Positions 1 through 6,007 of a stretch of DNA of 6,007 bases are shown here, in pieces (position 1 is the stretch's first letter; the number at the start of each line of letters is the position of its first letter). The stretch comes from Asaia bogorensis (GTDB lineage Bacteria > Pseudomonadota > Alphaproteobacteria > Acetobacterales > Acetobacteraceae), in assembly GCA_945874515.1 (NCBI GenBank), contig CAMCHA010000180.1, forward strand, positions 1 through 6,007. The letters run 5' to 3'. Made by a program: the position numbers and the translations under genes. The notes beneath the pieces were generated by a model. That model was not told where the DNA came from. It was given only the letters and a program-made list of their open reading frames with translations, and searched no databases.

Positions 1-120
1 TTCGCCTGGGGGCAGATCATGGCGGGGGCCTTACTGGCCGCGCTACCACCAGTGATCGTGTACGCCTTCCTCATGGATTATTACATCGCCGGCCTGACCG
101 CCGGCGCGACCAAGGGTTGA
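1..120 (+). CDS. ABC sugar transporter permease, MalG type (3' end only)
   Basis: The window opens inside this gene, in frame 1, and shows its last 39 codons ending in TGA at 118-120. The visible peptide has a hydrophobic stretch (IMAGALLAALPPVIVYAFLM) that would be the last transmembrane helix. It ends in YYIAGLTAGATKG, which closely matches the C-terminal G-L-T-A-G-A-x-K-G signature of MalG/UgpE-type inner-membrane permeases of carbohydrate ABC importers (CUT1 family). It would form half of the membrane channel and contact the ATPase encoded 6 nt downstream. The EAA loop that docks the ATPase lies outside the window. The family call rests on the tail motif and on the adjacent MalK-type ATPase. 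The substrate cannot be inferred. Confidence 0.85.
   Translation, partial: FAWGQIMAGALLAALPPVIVYAFLMDYYIAGLTAGATKG
112..116 (+). promoter_or_regulatory. Ribosome binding site for the ATPase gene, inside the permease 3' end
   Basis: AAGGG lies in the last codons of the permease gene, 10 nt before the ATG at 127. Its position inside the upstream reading frame suggests the ATPase is translated from the same transcript. It supports the ATG at 127 as the start. Confidence 0.5.
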
Positions 121-126
121 ACAAAC

Positions 127-1227
127 ATGGCTCAGGTATCGCTTCGCAAAATCGTCAAGGCCTATGAAGGTGGCGTCCAGGCCGTGAAAGGCATTGACCT
201 TGAAATCGCCGATCACGAATTCGTCGTGCTGGTTGGGCCTTCGGGCTGCGGCAAATCTACCACGCTCCGCATGATTGCAGGGCTGGAGGAAATCACCTCG
301 GGCGATATCGCCATTGGCGGCACGCTGGTGAATGACATCCCACCGCGGGATCGTGACATTGCCATGGTGTTCCAGAATTACGCGCTTTATCCGCATATGA
401 GTGTGTACGACAACATGGCCTTTGGCCTGATGTTGCGGAAATTCCCCAAGGCGGAAATTGATCGCCGCGTGACCGAAGCTGCGCGCATTCTGGACATCAC
501 GCCGCTTTTGGAACGCAAGCCCAAGGCACTTTCAGGTGGGCAGCGTCAGCGCGTTGCCATGGGTCGCGCCATTGTGCGTGACCCCAAGGTGTTCCTGTTC
601 GATGAGCCGCTTTCCAACCTGGATGCCAAGCTGCGCGTGCAAATGCGCACCGAAATCAAGAAGGTGCATCAGACGGTGAATACCACCACCGTCTATGTGA
701 CGCATGACCAGGTGGAAGCCATGACCTTGGCTGATCGGGTCGTGGTCATGAATCACGGCATCATTGAACAAGTCGGGCCGCCGCAGGAATTGTATCACCA
801 TCCAGCGACTAAATTCGTGGCGGGCTTCATCGGCAGCCCTTCAATGAATTTCATCCCGGCCAGGCTGGAACAGGCTTCTGGCGCGCTCCGCCTGCATTTG
901 CCGCATGACATTGTGCTGAATGTGCCGGCGGCACGCACCGCGCTCTATCAGCCGCATGCGGGCAAGGATGTGCTGTTCGGCATCCGCCCCGAACACCTGA
1001 CGGATGACAAGGCGACGGATAAGGCTAATACGGCGCCGATCACGCTGAAACCCGACGTGATTGAACCCATGGGCATGGAAACGCTGGTGCATTTCAAGCT
1101 GAATGGCACGGAAGTCTCCGCGCGGCTTGATCCAGCGACCCCGGCTGCCGTTGGCGCGCCGCTGTCCTTGATTGCACATATGGATCAGATGCATCTGATT
1201 GATCCCACCACTGATAAGGTTCTGTGA
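127..1227 (+). CDS. ugpC: Carbohydrate ABC transporter ATP-binding protein, UgpC/MalK family
   Basis: This is the cytoplasmic ATPase that powers a binding-protein-dependent sugar, polyol or glycerol-phosphate importer. At 366 aa it has the usual MalK/UgpC/MsmX length. All nucleotide-binding motifs are intact: Walker [10 protein letters not shown] (37-45), Q-loop Q83 in [13 protein letters not shown], signature LSGGQ (135-139), Walker B VFLFDE (155-160), D-loop SNLD (163-166) and switch H193 in VTHDQ. The family-typical [38 protein letters not shown] segment follows. A C-terminal TOBE/OB-fold regulatory region runs from about 240, with the FGIRPEH motif at 284-290. The gene starts 6 nt after the permease stop, and its own stop overlaps the SDR start, indicating one operon. 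UgpC is a family label: such ATPases are shared across many substrates and are often promiscuous, so glycerol-3-phosphate should not be assumed. The family call is very secure. Confidence 0.93.
   Translation: MAQVSLRKIVKAYEGGVQAVKGIDLEIADHEFVVLVGPSGCGKSTTLRMIAGLEEITSGDIAIGGTLVNDIPPRDRDIAMVFQNYALYPHMSVYDNMAFGLMLRKFPKAEIDRRVTEAARILDITPLLERKPKALSGGQRQRVAMGRAIVRDPKVFLFDEPLSNLDAKLRVQMRTEIKKVHQTVNTTTVYVTHDQVEAMTLADRVVVMNHGIIEQVGPPQELYHHPATKFVAGFIGSPSMNFIPARLEQASGALRLHLPHDIVLNVPAARTALYQPHAGKDVLFGIRPEHLTDDKATDKANTAPITLKPDVIEPMGMETLVHFKLNGTEVSARLDPATPAAVGAPLSLIAHMDQMHLIDPTTDKVL
1216..1219 (+). promoter_or_regulatory. Shine-Dalgarno-like AAGG deciding the SDR start
   Basis: AAGG sits 7 nt before the ATG at 1227 but only 4 nt before an in-frame GTG at 1224. 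The spacing favours the ATG, giving a TGATG stop/start overlap (TGA 1225-1227, ATG 1227-1229). This arrangement suggests translational coupling to the ATPase gene. Confidence 0.45.
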
Positions 1228-1985
1228 TGAAACGTCTTGAAGGTAAAACTGCCTGGGTCACTGGGGCGGGCAGCGGCATTGGCCGCGCGATTGCCATTTC
1301 ATTCGCGGCCGAAGGTGCCAAGGTTGCTCTGACTGGCCGGCGCGTTGGTCCGCTTGAAGAAACCGCGAAGATGATCGGCGGCGGTGCTGTGATTGTGCCG
1401 GCCGACCTGACCGATGAAAAACAAGTCGCCGCCGCACTCGCCAAGGTGGAAGCCACCATCGGCGGGCCGGATATTCTGGTGAATAATGCGGGCGTCAATC
1501 TGCCCAAGCGCTATCTGCACCAGCTAACGCCTGAGGCCATTCGCAGCCTGGTGGATGGCAATCTGACCGCGCCCTTCTTCACCTCGGTCGCGGTGCTGCC
1601 AGGTATGCGCAAGCGCGGCGGTGGGCATCTGATTCAAATCGCCTCCATGGCCGGGAAGAATATTTCTTTCCTCTCGGGTCCCGGCTACACGGCGGCGAAG
1701 CATGGTTTTGTGGCGCTGTCGCAAAGCATCAATCAGGAAAATGGCATCCATAATATCCGTTCCTGCTGCATCTGCCCGGGCGAAGTCGCCACCGATATTT
1801 TGAAGAATCGGCCTGAACCCGTGCCACAGGAAGATATTGAACGGCTATTGCAGCCCGAAGATTTGGCGGCGATGGCGCTTTTTGTTGCCACCATGCCGGC
1901 GCGGGCCAATATCACCGAAATGCTGGTGACGCCGACCTATATGCGCCTGCTGGCGCCACAGGCGAAAAAGATCGCCGCCATGTAA
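1227..1985 (+). CDS. Classical short-chain dehydrogenase/reductase (SDR)
   Basis: This is an NAD(P)-dependent oxidoreductase, 252 aa from the ATG at 1227; a GTG at 1224 would add one residue. It has the complete classical SDR set: the TGxxxGxG nucleotide loop (T12-G19, TGAGSGIG), acidic D60 in PADLTD, NNAG (86-89), N112 in the helix-4 position, catalytic S140, Y154 and K158 (YTAAK), and a PGEVAT segment (184-189) after the active site. Two arginines after the second strand (R38-R39 in LTGRR) are compatible with NADP(H) preference, but this is inference. The C-terminus (FVATMPARANITEMLVTPTYMR) is of the kind in which the substrate loop precedes a conserved P-R-A-N-I/V-T-E strand. The gene overlaps the ATPase stop by one base, so it is probably co-translated with the importer and acts on its substrate or an early intermediate. 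Likely substrates are hydroxyl groups of a sugar, polyol or related compound. The exact reaction is unknown. Confidence 0.92.
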   Translation: MKRLEGKTAWVTGAGSGIGRAIAISFAAEGAKVALTGRRVGPLEETAKMIGGGAVIVPADLTDEKQVAAALAKVEATIGGPDILVNNAGVNLPKRYLHQLTPEAIRSLVDGNLTAPFFTSVAVLPGMRKRGGGHLIQIASMAGKNISFLSGPGYTAAKHGFVALSQSINQENGIHNIRSCCICPGEVATDILKNRPEPVPQEDIERLLQPEDLAAMALFVATMPARANITEMLVTPTYMRLLAPQAKKIAAM

Positions 1986-1991
1986 TCGCGC

Positions 1992-2031
1992 CGCGCCGGC
2001 CGATCCAGGGCCGGCGCGCATTCCTTCTTTT
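1992..2031 (+). terminator. GC hairpin with T-rich tail, probable intrinsic terminator or attenuator
   Basis: A perfect 10-bp inverted repeat (CGCGCCGGCC at 1992-2001, GGCCGGCGCG at 2009-2018) with a 7-nt loop starts 6 nt after the SDR stop. It is followed by CATTCCTTCTTTT (2019-2031), an interrupted T-rich tract. The stem is strong. The tail is imperfect, so termination may be partial. It lies just 15 nt before the next gene's ATG, which leaves no room for a separate promoter after it. Confidence 0.6.
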
Positions 2032-2046
2032 GCGGAGTACCCCCTC

Positions 2047-3135
2047 ATGGGCAGCACCCCTCCTGTTATGGTCAATGCCGAAGCGCTTGATGCGCTGGTC
2101 GCGAATGTGTTTCAGGCTGCCGGCTGTGATGGCCCGGAATCCAGGCGCATCAGCAGCCATTTGGTGGATGCCAATCTTGCCGGGCATGACAGCCACGGCG
2201 TGGTGCGCGTGCCGCGCTACGTGGAATGGCTGGAAGCTGGCTATGTGCTGAAGGGCCAGACCGCCGATGTGGTGACGGATGGCGGCGCCTTTGCTGTCAT
2301 TGATGGCAAATGGGGTTTTGGCCAGACTGTGGCGCCGCAAGCCGTGGCTTTTGGCATCAAGCGCGCTGTCGAAAATGGTGTTTGCATCACGGCACTCCGC
2401 AATGCGGGGCATATCGGCCGCGTTGGCGCCTATGCCGAACAGGCGATGGAAGCCGGGCTGATTTCAATCCATTTCGTCAATGTCGCGGGCTCCATCCTTG
2501 TTGCCCCCTTTGGTGGCGTGGAGCGGCGGTTTTCGACCAATCCGGTCTCGATCGGTGTGCCTTTGCCGGGCCGGCCCATCCTGCTTGATTTCGCCACTTC
2601 GCTGGTGGCCGAAGGCAAAGTGCTGGTCGCGTCATCCGGCGGTAAGGCGTTGCCGGAAGGCGCTTTGATTGAAGCCGATGGTCGGCTTTCGACCGACCCA
2701 CACACGCTTTATGGCCCCTACGACACGCTCGGCCCGCGCGATGTTTCGAAAGGCACCGGCGCCATTCGCGCCTTTGGCGAACATAAGGGCTCGGGCCTGG
2801 CCTTCATGTGCGAAATGCTGGCCGGCTGCTTGACCGCGGGCGGCACCAGCGGCCCGGTTTCTGAGCGCACGCGCATCGCCAATGGCATGCTGTCCATTTT
2901 CATCTCGCCCAAGCATTTCGGCACTCAGGCGGAATTTGAACGCATGGGGCTGATTTACGCGGATTGGATTACGGAAACCCGCCCCGCCGATCCGGCCGCG
3001 CCGGTATTGCTGCCAGGTGAACCGGAAGCGACGCGCCGTGCGGAGAGGCTCGCTGATGGCGTGCCGCTACCGCAGGATACCTGGGCGAATATCATCGGCA
3101 CCGCGAAGCGCCTTGGGGTGAATAGCGCGATCTAA
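2047..3135 (+). CDS. Ldh_2-family oxidoreductase (malate/L-lactate dehydrogenase, YiaK-like)
   Basis: This is a 362-aa NAD(P)-dependent 2-hydroxyacid/2-ketoacid oxidoreductase of the Ldh_2 family, which includes malate and L-sulfolactate dehydrogenases, ureidoglycolate dehydrogenase and 2,3-diketo-L-gulonate reductase YiaK. The fold is unrelated to classical lactate/malate dehydrogenases. Visible family motifs are GHDSHGVVRVPRYVEWL (46-62, with the DSHG active-site histidine H50), NAGHIGRVGAYAE (119-131), RFSTNPVSIGVP (161-172), DFATSLVAEGKV (181-192) and GEHKGSGLA (244-252). The length is normal and no motif is missing. GGAG at 2034-2037, 9 nt before the ATG, supports the start. The gene lies downstream of the importer and SDR on the same strand but is separated from them by a strong hairpin. 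Its likely role is a second redox step on the imported compound or an independent 2-hydroxyacid oxidation. Substrate specificity within the family cannot be read from sequence alone. Confidence 0.92.
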   Translation: MGSTPPVMVNAEALDALVANVFQAAGCDGPESRRISSHLVDANLAGHDSHGVVRVPRYVEWLEAGYVLKGQTADVVTDGGAFAVIDGKWGFGQTVAPQAVAFGIKRAVENGVCITALRNAGHIGRVGAYAEQAMEAGLISIHFVNVAGSILVAPFGGVERRFSTNPVSIGVPLPGRPILLDFATSLVAEGKVLVASSGGKALPEGALIEADGRLSTDPHTLYGPYDTLGPRDVSKGTGAIRAFGEHKGSGLAFMCEMLAGCLTAGGTSGPVSERTRIANGMLSIFISPKHFGTQAEFERMGLIYADWITETRPADPAAPVLLPGEPEATRRAERLADGVPLPQDTWANIIGTAKRLGVNSAI

Positions 3136-3153
3136 AGGTGGTGTGGCGCTTTA

Positions 3154-4968
3154 TCAGGCGCCCGCTTCCCCGATGATGCGCAAAATATCAGCGCCATAGC
3201 GTTCCACGCGCGAACGCCCCATGCCGGGCACTTCCAGCAATTCTTCCGTGTTGGACGGGCGCCGCGCGGCAAGGCCCGCCAGGGTGCGATCATCCGCGAC
3301 CACATAGGCCGGCACGCCCTGCGCCTGGGCAATGCCGCGGCGCCAGGCGCGCAGTGCTTCAAAGACTGGATCATCGGAACCAATGCCCGCCACATCCGGC
3401 CCCTTGCGCGCTGCCGGCGTTTTTTTGCCGGCCTGCACTACATCTTCGCGCAGCATCACCACATCCTCACCGCGCAGAATGGGGCGCGCGGCTTCGGTGG
3501 CCACAAGTTCTCCATGGTTTTCCACTGCCACATCCAAAGCGCCGCGGCCCACCAATTGCCGCGCCACGCCGCGCCAGGCGGTATCGGGCAAATCCTTCCC
3601 CACGCCAAAAGTCGGCAGCTTGTCATGGGAAAATTGCGCGACCTTATCAGTGAGGCGCCCGCGCAATACATCCACCACATGCATCACGCCAAAACGCTGA
3701 CCGGTGCGCAGCACGGCGGAAATCATCTTCTGCGCGGCGATAGTACCATCGAAAAGCCGAGGTGGTCTCAGGCAAATATCGCAATGCCCGCAGGCTTCGC
3801 GTTCAGGTTCCTCACCAAAACAGCGGAGCAGCAGCGCACGACGACACGTGGCAGCTTCCGCGATGCCGACCATGGCTTCAAGCCGCGCGCCTTCCACGCG
3901 CTTTTGTTCGTCAGTCGCTGGGCTTTCGGCGATGCGATGGCGGGCCAGCGCAATATCCCCGGCGCCATAAAGCAGCAAGGCGCGCGCCGGCAGGCCATCT
4001 CGCCCCGCGCGGCCGATTTCCTGATACCAGCTTTCAGGTGAGCGCGGCAGATCGAGATGCGCCACCCAGCGCAGATCAGGCCGATCTATCCCCATGCCAA
4101 AGGCGATGGTCGCGGTCATCACCATTTCCTCACCGCGCGAAAAGCGCCGATGCGCTTCACGCTTGGCGCTGGCTTCCATGCCGGCATGGAAGGAAATGGC
4201 TTCAGTGCCATCATCACGCAGCCAGGCGGCGGTGCTTTCGGTTTTTGCGCGGCTGCCGCAATAGATAATGCCGGTGCCGCCAGCTTCGCGAATCAAGGCG
4301 CGGATTTGGCCGCGTTCATTCTCTCGCGGCGCGGCTTCGATCAGGATATTGGGCCGGTCGAAGGAAGCGCGAAACACTGGCGCTTCCTGCAAGCCCAATT
4401 GCAGGCGGATATCTTCCACCGTGCGCGGATCGGCGGTCGCGGTCAGCGCCACGCGCGGCACATGCGGAAAGCGCGCACCCAATATGCCAAGGCCGCGATA
4501 TTCGGGCCGGAAATGATGGCCCCATTGGCTGACGCAATGCGCCTCATCCACCGCAAACAGGGCAATATCCAAACCTTCAAGCCGCGCCTGCATCGTCTCC
4601 AGCGTCAGCCGCTCAGGCGAGACATACAGCAGCTTCAGCGTCCCATTGTGCAAATCGCGCAGCACGCCGCGCGCTTCATCCGGCGGCAGTTCCGAATGCA
4701 AAGCGCTCGCGGCGACACCCTGTTGGCGGAGCGCCGCAACCTGATCTTCCATCAGCGCAATCAAAGGGGAGACAACAATCCCAATCCCTGGGCGGCAAAG
4801 TGCGGGCACCTGAAAGCAAAGGCTTTTGCCGCCGCCGGTCGGCATCAGGACCAGCCCTGAACCACCGGCCGCGACATGGCGGATCACTTCTTCCTGCCGG
4901 CCGCGAAAAGCGCCATAGCCGAAGATGCGCCGCAAGGTCTCGCGCGGGGCGTCATGCATGGCATTCAT
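3154..4968 (-). CDS. recQ: ATP-dependent DNA helicase RecQ
   Basis: This is a 3'-5' superfamily 2 DNA helicase of recombination and replication-fork repair, 604 aa, close to E. coli RecQ in length. Domains in order are: motif 0 [14 protein letters not shown] (16-29, Q25); Walker A MPTGGGKS (42-49); DEAH box (141-144); aromatic-rich loop [13 protein letters not shown] (145-157); motif III TATAD (176-180); motif IV IIYCGSR (234-240); motif [11 protein letters not shown] (286-295); motif [13 protein letters not shown] (315-325). The zinc site is C375, C393, C396 and C399. A winged-helix RQC region spans about 405-510, then a basic linker (511-525) and an HRDC domain from about 533 ([18 protein letters not shown]). 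One oddity is that the normally invariant Asp of WGHDFRP is His (H152). The ATG at 4968 is used; ATG at 4959 is an alternative. The frame stays open upstream to 5056 without an ATG or GTG, and neither start has a clear Shine-Dalgarno. Confidence 0.96.
   Translation of the reverse strand: MNAMHDAPRETLRRIFGYGAFRGRQEEVIRHVAAGGSGLVLMPTGGGKSLCFQVPALCRPGIGIVVSPLIALMEDQVAALRQQGVAASALHSELPPDEARGVLRDLHNGTLKLLYVSPERLTLETMQARLEGLDIALFAVDEAHCVSQWGHHFRPEYRGLGILGARFPHVPRVALTATADPRTVEDIRLQLGLQEAPVFRASFDRPNILIEAAPRENERGQIRALIREAGGTGIIYCGSRAKTESTAAWLRDDGTEAISFHAGMEASAKREAHRRFSRGEEMVMTATIAFGMGIDRPDLRWVAHLDLPRSPESWYQEIGRAGRDGLPARALLLYGAGDIALARHRIAESPATDEQKRVEGARLEAMVGIAEAATCRRALLLRCFGEEPEREACGHCDICLRPPRLFDGTIAAQKMISAVLRTGQRFGVMHVVDVLRGRLTDKVAQFSHDKLPTFGVGKDLPDTAWRGVARQLVGRGALDVAVENHGELVATEAARPILRGEDVVMLREDVVQAGKKTPAARKGPDVAGIGSDDPVFEALRAWRRGIAQAQGVPAYVVADDRTLAGLAARRPSNTEELLEVPGMGRSRVERYGADILRIIGEAGA
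3420..3426 (-). repeat. Seven-A homopolymer within the recQ linker
   Basis: On the coding strand, A7 spans codons K515, K516 and the first base of T517, between the winged-helix and HRDC domains. It is the most evident homopolymer in this GC-rich gene. Reading one extra A would give about 16 new codons and then a TGA, removing the HRDC domain. Whether slippage occurs is unknown. Confidence 0.6.
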
Positions 4969-5070
4969 GCGGGCGCGGCGATCAGATGGCGGCGGCGCAT
5001 CACACAGGGGCTCCGATTCGGGACTTCCCTTAGGTCGCGCGCCCGGCGCGCGGCGTCAATTGTCAGCGCA
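4969..5070. other. Intergenic gap between the radical SAM gene and recQ
   Basis: This 102-nt stretch separates two minus-strand genes. It holds a pure-GC palindrome (5036-5052) near the radical SAM stop. I see no convincing promoter or Shine-Dalgarno for recQ. A purine stretch AAGGGAAG on the minus strand (around 5024-5031) is too far from the recQ ATG to be its ribosome site. Co-transcription of the two genes is possible but not shown. Confidence 0.5.
5036..5052 (-). repeat. GC-only palindrome downstream of the radical SAM gene
   Basis: CGCGCGCC (5036-5043) and GGCGCGCG (5045-5052) are perfect reverse complements around a single base. A realistic hairpin has a 7-bp stem and a 3-nt loop. It starts 18 nt after the radical SAM stop on the minus strand. 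The flank that follows (ACCTAAGGG) has no T-run, so it is not a canonical intrinsic terminator. It could protect the 3' end of the mRNA, pause polymerase, or be a by-product of GC-rich composition. Confidence 0.4.
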
Positions 5071-6006
5071 TCAGCGGGAGCACGCCGCCCCACCAAGCAC
5101 GCAAAACTTGGCGCAATGCGGGTGGTTCAGCGCGACGGGGCGGGAGGCTTCGGCGAGCGTGGCGCCCAATTCGAATTGCGGATCATAGGCCAGAAGCGTG
5201 CAGGCCAGCACCGCGGGGCGGGCAGCGCCCTTGCGTTTCACCACCATGCGTGCGGAGGCGCACATCAGGCTATCGGGTGATTTGCCCAATATGCCCCAGC
5301 AGGCGGTGGTGATTTCCGGCACATCCGCTGCCGCATCCATTTCTGGAAACAGCATCAGCGCGACGGGATCGGCGGCATCCACAGAAATGCCATTGGCCGC
5401 GAAAAGTGCGGCAAAATCGGCGCGGAGCTTCGGTTCATTGCCGGTGCTGAAGCCTGCGCGCCCGGCGATGTGTAGCCGAAAGCCGTTCCCTGCCAGAAAA
5501 CGCAGCCCTTCCAGCGTGCGATCAAAACTGCCCGCGCCGCGTTCGGCATCATGGACCCTGGGATCAGGGTGATCGAGTGAAACGCGGAGCGTCAGGCCAG
5601 CACCATATTTTGCTTGCAGCGCCAGCAAGCCCGCCGCCTGGTTCATCATGGGCTTCATCGCATTGGTCAGCACCAGCGCGTGCAGGCCACGCCGGAGTGT
5701 ATCTTCCAGCATCGCCAGGAATTCAGGGTTCATGAAGGGCTCACCGCCCGTGAAGCCCACTTCACGCAAGGGCAGGTGCGATGCCTCAGCCTCATCGAGA
5801 TAGGCCGCCACTTCGGTAGCGCTGATATAGGAAAGCGCATCATTGCGCGGACTGCTTGCAATATAGCAATTGGCGCAGGTGATATTGCAGAGCGTGCCGG
5901 TATTGATCCAAAGCGTCTCAAGCGCCGTCAGCGCCACTTGCGCGCGGGTTTCACCCTTGGCGGTCACGTAAGGGTCGCGGAATTTCAGCGGGTCAAGCGG
6001 CTTCAC
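5071..6006 (-). CDS. Radical SAM protein with SPASM-like cysteine-rich C-terminus (start unconfirmed)
   Basis: This is a radical S-adenosylmethionine enzyme that would bind a [4Fe-4S] cluster and generate a 5'-deoxyadenosyl radical. The cluster motif is C40-NIT-C44-AN-C47 (CxxxCxxC) in WINTGTLCNITCANCYIASSP, followed by the SAM-binding GGEP (87-90 in VGFTGGEPFMNPEF) and later barrel strands (LVLTNAMKPMM, LTLRVSLDHPDP). The C-terminal region has six cysteines (C236, C249, C269, C298, C302, C309), including LACTLLAYDPQFELG and HPHCAKFC. This resembles a SPASM/twitch domain that holds auxiliary Fe-S clusters. Numbering assumes a GTG start at 6004-6006, giving 311 aa, but the frame is open to the window edge and any ribosome site lies outside, so upstream residues may be missing. 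It is followed on the same strand, after 102 nt, by recQ. No peptide precursor gene is visible next to it. The radical SAM call is secure. Substrate and reaction are unknown. Confidence 0.9.
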   Translation of the reverse strand: MKPLDPLKFRDPYVTAKGETRAQVALTALETLWINTGTLCNITCANCYIASSPRNDALSYISATEVAAYLDEAEASHLPLREVGFTGGEPFMNPEFLAMLEDTLRRGLHALVLTNAMKPMMNQAAGLLALQAKYGAGLTLRVSLDHPDPRVHDAERGAGSFDRTLEGLRFLAGNGFRLHIAGRAGFSTGNEPKLRADFAALFAANGISVDAADPVALMLFPEMDAAADVPEITTACWGILGKSPDSLMCASARMVVKRKGAARPAVLACTLLAYDPQFELGATLAEASRPVALNHPHCAKFCVLGGAACSR

Positions 6007-6007
6007 G

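Noticed and set aside
1224..1226. GTG at 1224 as the SDR start
   Set aside because: The ATG at 1227 has better Shine-Dalgarno spacing and a standard TGATG overlap. The difference is one residue.
1912..2412. Minus-strand open frame of 166 codons across the SDR end and Ldh start
   Set aside because: It is antisense to two well-supported genes, runs through the hairpin region, and shows no family motif.
3145..3162. Inverted repeat GGCGC/GCGCC between ldh and recQ as a bidirectional terminator
   Set aside because: The stem is only 5 bp with an 8-nt loop, has no T-run on either side, and overlaps the recQ stop. This is easily explained by composition.
3132..3395. Minus-strand 87-codon frame overlapping the recQ 3' end
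   Set aside because: It is the +1 shadow of the HRDC coding region. The in-frame HRDC translation is clearly the real one.
4057..4860. Long plus-strand open frame (267 codons) inside recQ
   Set aside because: It lies wholly antisense to intact RecQ helicase motifs. Its translation has no recognisable domain, and long antisense frames are expected in GC-rich genes.
5029..5059. TTGACG (minus strand, 5054-5059) with CCTAAG (5029-5034) as a recQ promoter
   Set aside because: The -10 match is poor (3 of 6), the 19-nt spacing is long, and the spacer is the GC palindrome. It is not supportable as a promoter.

Overview
The window is GC-rich, densely coding bacterial DNA. Protein style and codon choice suggest an alphaproteobacterium, possibly Rhodospirillales/Acetobacteraceae. 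That placement is an impression from reading, not a computed result. I see no mobile element, CRISPR array, tRNA or rRNA.

The left half (1-3135, plus strand) looks like a small-molecule uptake and oxidation module. It holds the last 39 codons of a MalG-type ABC sugar permease, a complete UgpC/MalK-type ATPase, a classical short-chain dehydrogenase/reductase (SDR) and an Ldh_2-family (malate/L-lactate/YiaK-like) oxidoreductase. The permease and ATPase genes are 6 nt apart. The ATPase stop and SDR start share one base (TGATG), so these three genes read as one operon. A strong GC hairpin with a T-rich tail lies between the SDR and Ldh genes. It ends only about 15 nt before the Ldh start, so the last gene is either expressed by read-through or from a promoter inside upstream sequence. 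The likely logic is import of a sugar, polyol or sugar acid, followed by NAD(P)-linked oxidation or reduction by the two dehydrogenases. The substrate cannot be read from the sequence.

The right half (3154-6007, minus strand) converges on the first module with an 18-nt gap. It holds a full-length RecQ DNA helicase (helicase core, zinc site, winged helix and HRDC) and, upstream of it, a radical SAM protein with a SPASM-like cysteine-rich C-terminus. The radical SAM protein reaches the window edge and its true start cannot be confirmed. The 102-nt gap between these two genes holds a pure-GC palindrome and no convincing promoter.

Most of this is ordinary chromosomal content. The items most worth a second look are the uncharacterised radical SAM protein with six C-terminal cysteines, an Asp-to-His change in the otherwise highly conserved aromatic-rich loop of RecQ, and the regulatory hairpin that splits the dehydrogenase pair. 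I did not find convincing evidence of a wholly new system.
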